Positions 34,814-37,340 of a stretch of 37,340 bases of DNA are shown here, in pieces. This DNA comes from JALHUB01 sp050010555 (lineage in GTDB: Bacteria > Chloroflexota > Dehalococcoidia > DSTF01 > JALHUB01), in the NCBI GenBank assembly GCA_050010555.1, contig JBEKKV010000017.1, positions 1 to 37,340 on the forward strand. Direction: 5' to 3'. The position numbers were made by a program, and so were the translations under genes. The notes beneath the pieces were generated by a model. It was given only the letters and a program-made list of their open reading frames with translations, did not search any database and was not told the origin of the DNA. Every line of letters starts with the position of its first letter. Position 1 is the stretch's first letter.

Positions 34814-35224
34814 CTAGTCCGGCGTCACGCCGTTGCGCCGGGAGCGCATCCGGTCCGGCAGAGCGGTGAGCAGGCGCAGCAACTGCTCCCGCACGATGCC
34901 GACATCGACGCCCATCGGCAGGGCGATGACGGGGACGCTGACGCCGTACAGCTTCTGGACGATCTTGAGGAAGACGGCGGGGTCGAGGTCGTGGACGGTG
35001 ACGTTCGGCGGCGGCAGGAAACGCTCCGGCTCAGCGATCAATGTTACTTCGTTCACGCCCTGCGCCACGTCCATCACGTAGAGGTCCTCCTCCAGGTAGT
35101 CGATCATTTCTTCCGGCGAGGAGCTGGTGATGAAGGTGACGCCGGGAACCTCCAGCGAAAGGCCAAGCTCGACTGCCATGGAGTCCTGGGGAAGGGCGCG
35201 GTTGCCGAAGCAGAGAACGATCAT
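34814..35224 (-). CDS. Probable hydrogenase maturation endopeptidase (HycI/FrxA-like)
   Basis: A 136-residue protein. It begins MIVLCFGNRALPQD, matching the GNxLxxDD opening of the M52 peptidases that trim NiFe hydrogenase large subunits. The three residues that hold nickel in HycI have plausible counterparts: D14, D52 (VMDVAQG) and H78 (VTVHDLDP). Overall similarity is low, so this rests on the motifs and on its position: it converges on hydA, whose precursor it would process. The start ATG is at 35224. Confidence 0.7.
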   Translation of the reverse strand: MIVLCFGNRALPQDSMAVELGLSLEVPGVTFITSSSPEEMIDYLEEDLYVMDVAQGVNEVTLIAEPERFLPPPNVTVHDLDPAVFLKIVQKLYGVSVPVIALPMGVDVGIVREQLLRLLTALPDRMRSRRNGVTPD

Positions 35225-35396
35225 GCCAGTCCCATCTTAGGGCCTATCGATTCATCGGAAAAGTCCGGCGATTGTGGCTGTCCTTTACATTTTTCGCTGC
35301 TGAAAGGGGTGCAGTTACGCGATATTCCTAGTACTATACGCGCATTAACGTCCGCGCTGCTGACCGCCGCGGGCGACGTTAGGGGGAGGCGTCGGC

Positions 35397-35855
35397 ATGG
35401 AATATGAATCGATGGTACAACAGGACGAAAGCATTATGGCTGACGGCCGGCTAGTGTACGCCGTTTCGGCAATCATGCGAAAGGCGTCGGACAGGGCGCT
35501 CGCGCCGTGGGGTGTGAGCGTGTCTCAGGCGCCTGTCCTCGTCGTTCTCCGCGAGGCCGGCAGTCCCCTGACGATCAGCGAAATAGCCCGACAGCTCTAT
35601 CTGGAGACCCCGAGCATCACGACCATGGTCGATCGGCTGGCGGAGCGCGGTTATGTGGAGCGCCTGAAGGACCGCAAGGACCGACGCAAGACGCCGGTGC
35701 GGTTGACCAAGGCGGGGAAGCAGTTGGTGGACAGCATTCGCGAGCCGGGCAAGCAGTTGCAGGAAGAGATGTTCGGGGTGCTGGGCCGCAAGGAACGCGA
35801 GACCCTGCGGTCGATCCTGCAGAAGTTCCGCGACGCCAACGCGAGCCGCATCTAG
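35397..35855 (+). CDS. MarR family transcriptional regulator
   Basis: A 152-residue winged-helix regulator. The core LTISEIARQLYLETPSITTMVDRLAERGYVER (residues about 58-90) is the MarR helix-turn-helix, and the wing follows with DRKDRRKTPVRLTKAG. Such proteins usually bind palindromes as dimers and are released by small ligands. GGGAGGCG precedes ATG 35397. A TAACGTC/GACGTTA inverted repeat (35346-35352 and 35375-35381) just upstream could be an autoregulatory site. Its target genes are unknown. Confidence 0.92.
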   Translation: MEYESMVQQDESIMADGRLVYAVSAIMRKASDRALAPWGVSVSQAPVLVVLREAGSPLTISEIARQLYLETPSITTMVDRLAERGYVERLKDRKDRRKTPVRLTKAGKQLVDSIREPGKQLQEEMFGVLGRKERETLRSILQKFRDANASRI

Positions 35856-36084
35856 CGGAAGATCTCGCTATCTCCTCTTCCCTCCCTGACAAAACGGTCG
35901 TCGGCATCGTTATTCTGCCGCCCGCCACCGTCGCCCCGAATCGGCGCCTGTTTTGCAGTCCCTTGCCTCCGGCGTCTGCCTAAGCGACGGTGATCGGTGG
36001 CGCAGGGAGCACTGTGGCAGTAAGCGTCGCGGGCTGCCATACTAGAAGGCGCTGGTTAACGTAAGATCATAGGGAAGGCGTTCC

Positions 36085-36960
36085 ATGGGACGCAAGAGAG
36101 CGAAGAAGCAGGCAGTGGCGGAGCGGCCTCGTCCAGATGGGGGCGCGGCCCGCCGCTCCAGGCTCTATCTTGGGGTTGCCGGCGTCGTTGTCGTCGTCGC
36201 AGCCCTTGCGTCGGGCGTCTGGCTGTTCGCCGTCCACACCGGGGGCGGGCAGCAGCCGTCGCGTCGCGCGGCGATCGTCGACCAGCTAAGCGTCAGAATC
36301 CCGAATCCCTCCTTTGTGGCGGATGCAACCGCAACGCTCGAGCAGGCGGGATACACAGTCGACTACTACGACGCCGACCAGGTGACGGTCGACTTCTTCC
36401 GCGACCTGCCGACACACGATTACGGCCTCATCATACTGCGGGCCCATTCCGCGATTCCCAGGAAGGACCTCGCTCTTCCGTCAGACGTCCCGCAGGCTGT
36501 GCTGGACAAGGTGATGGCGCAGATCGGCGATGACGTGCTGCTCTTCACCTCGCAGCCGTATGACAGCTCAGCCTACGTCGATGACCAGAAGGCCTTCCGG
36601 CTCTTTCCCGTCGTTTACACCGGCGACTCCATGGCGAATTCTTACTTCGCCGTCTCGTCCTTCTTCGTCAAGTCGAGCATGCGGGGCCGGTTCAACGGCA
36701 CGACCATCATCCTTATGGGTTGCAGCAGTCTAGCCTCCGACAAGACAGCCTCCGCTCTGGTCGACAAGGGCGCGAGCGGCGTCGTCGGCTGGAGCGACAT
36801 GGTTTCGCCCGAGCACACGGACCAGGCGACAGCTCAGTTGCTGCGGCACCTGCTAGAGGACAAGCTGCCGCTGGCGAAGGCGGTGGACATAACAAATTCC
36901 GAGGTAGGTCCGGACCCGTCTTACGGGTCGAGTATGAGTGCCTACCCGTCGGGCGGGTAG
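36085..36960 (+). CDS. Membrane-anchored caspase-like (clan CD-type) protein
   Basis: A 291-residue protein. The basic head (1-26) and one membrane helix (about 28-51) place the rest outside the cytoplasm. The outer domain alternates strands and helices; one hydrophobic strand ends LIILRAHS (H121) and a later one ends IILMGCSS (C213), followed by a helix and KGASGVVGWSDMVS. This is the His/Cys layout of caspase-like and CHAT peptidases. The identity is inferred from motifs only; other alpha/beta folds remain possible. It is not coupled to its neighbours (229-base gap upstream), and no partner gene is evident. Confidence 0.6.
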   Translation: MGRKRAKKQAVAERPRPDGGAARRSRLYLGVAGVVVVVAALASGVWLFAVHTGGGQQPSRRAAIVDQLSVRIPNPSFVADATATLEQAGYTVDYYDADQVTVDFFRDLPTHDYGLIILRAHSAIPRKDLALPSDVPQAVLDKVMAQIGDDVLLFTSQPYDSSAYVDDQKAFRLFPVVYTGDSMANSYFAVSSFFVKSSMRGRFNGTTIILMGCSSLASDKTASALVDKGASGVVGWSDMVSPEHTDQATAQLLRHLLEDKLPLAKAVDITNSEVGPDPSYGSSMSAYPSGG

Positions 36961-37043
36961 CAGTCCTTTTCGTTTCGTTCCGGTCTCCTGTCCTCTTTTG
37001 GAGATATCAGAAGAAAAGCAGGGACTTTATGTCCGGAAAACTA

Positions 37044-37080
37044 TTGCGCGCGGTCTTTCGGCCGAGTATTATCGATAATA
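37044..37080 (+). promoter_or_regulatory. Candidate promoter overlapped by a 14-bp palindrome
   Basis: TTGCGC (37044-37049) and TATTAT (37067-37072) are 17 bases apart. The -10 lies inside the perfect palindrome TATTATCGATAATA (37067-37080), a natural place for a repressor. It is about 100 bases upstream of the dockerin-type gene. A GC-rich hairpin (37102-37107 with 37113-37118) follows in the presumed leader. Confidence 0.45.
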
Positions 37081-37175
37081 AGGCTGGACTCTGGTGGCCT
37101 CTGGGGGACAGGCCCCCAAGCGCGTCCCTTTAATTGCACCCGCCCGTTCTCACGACTTCATTAGGAGGTGTTAGT

Positions 37176-37340
37176 ATGAGACGTTGGGTTCGTGCACCCC
37201 TCATTCTCCTCGGATTGACCCTCGTGTTCGTAGTGCCCCTCGTGTTCCCGGGCGGCAGGGCCTCTGCTCTCGTCGCCGATCTGAATGGAGACACGGTCAT
37301 AAACGGCGGCGACATCCACCTTGAGATCGACATGGACCCC
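37176..37340 (+). CDS. Secreted dockerin-type protein, N-terminal part (3' truncated)
   Basis: The first 55 residues of a gene that runs off the window. It has a typical signal peptide: MRRW, then a hydrophobic core (about 8-25), then GGRASA with likely cleavage near residue 31. The mature end starts with a dockerin-type calcium loop, D35-x-N-G-D39-x-x-I-N43-x-x-D46. A dockerin repeat so close to the signal peptide suggests a larger secreted protein with dockerin modules. AGGAGG (37163-37168) lies 7 bases before ATG 37176. Confidence 0.75.
   Translation, partial: MRRWVRAPLILLGLTLVFVVPLVFPGGRASALVADLNGDTVINGGDIHLEIDMDP

Noticed and set aside
36015..36039. TGGCAG/CTGCCA inverted repeat upstream of the caspase-like gene
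   Set aside because: Six pairs with a 13-base spacer and no promoter elements at proper spacing; may be chance.

Overview
The window is a GC-rich, gene-dense bacterial chromosome segment. The features that bear on lineage are the transaldolase/glucose-6-phosphate isomerase fusion, the short NAD-type 6-phosphogluconate dehydrogenase, a 13-gene complex I operon with fused NuoCD, a group 3b NiFe hydrogenase, frequent TTG/GTG starts and a secreted dockerin-type protein. Together they fit a free-living or sediment/subsurface bacterium, possibly Chloroflexota. That placement is an inference from gene content, and no rRNA or tRNA is present to confirm it.

Layout. Positions 2-1062 hold the end of a NarX-type sensor kinase and its NarL-type response regulator. 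Positions 1192-23831 form one long plus-strand block: tkt, rpiB, tal-pgi, gnd, pgl fused to nuoA, then nuoB, CD, E, F, G, H, I, J, K, L, M, N, and finally zwf. The complex I operon is therefore embedded inside a pentose-phosphate operon, and the two sets are physically joined by the pgl-nuoA fusion. Positions 23845-27479 are minus-strand genes: an ABC exporter pair, a YihY-type membrane protein and a zinc alcohol dehydrogenase. Positions 27582-30622 (minus) hold a small HesB-like protein and a long aldehyde dehydrogenase/iron alcohol dehydrogenase fusion. From a divergent intergenic region, 30915-34712 (plus) encodes a complete four-subunit NAD(P)-linked NiFe hydrogenase ending in a good terminator, with a convergent candidate maturation protease at 34814-35224. 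The rest is a MarR regulator, a membrane-anchored caspase-like protein and the start of a secreted dockerin-type protein cut by the window end.

How it works together. Zwf, Pgl and Gnd oxidise glucose 6-phosphate, and Tkt, RpiB and Tal-Pgi return pentose phosphates to hexose phosphate. If Gnd is NAD-linked, as the acidic residues after its second beta strand suggest, its NADH could feed the complex I encoded in the same block. In the second half, the hydrogenase (NAD(P)H to H2 or the reverse) and the aldehyde/alcohol fusion share a divergent control region that carries a perfect 20-bp dyad. They plausibly form a redox-balancing module, although that is inference.

The points most worth a second look are the pgl-nuoA fusion, the nesting of nuo within the pentose-phosphate genes, the non-acylating ALDH/Fe-ADH fusion (a possible self-contained aldehyde dismutase), and the caspase-like protein. 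I saw no CRISPR array, insertion sequence, tRNA or rRNA, and no gene-free stretch longer than 300 bases.
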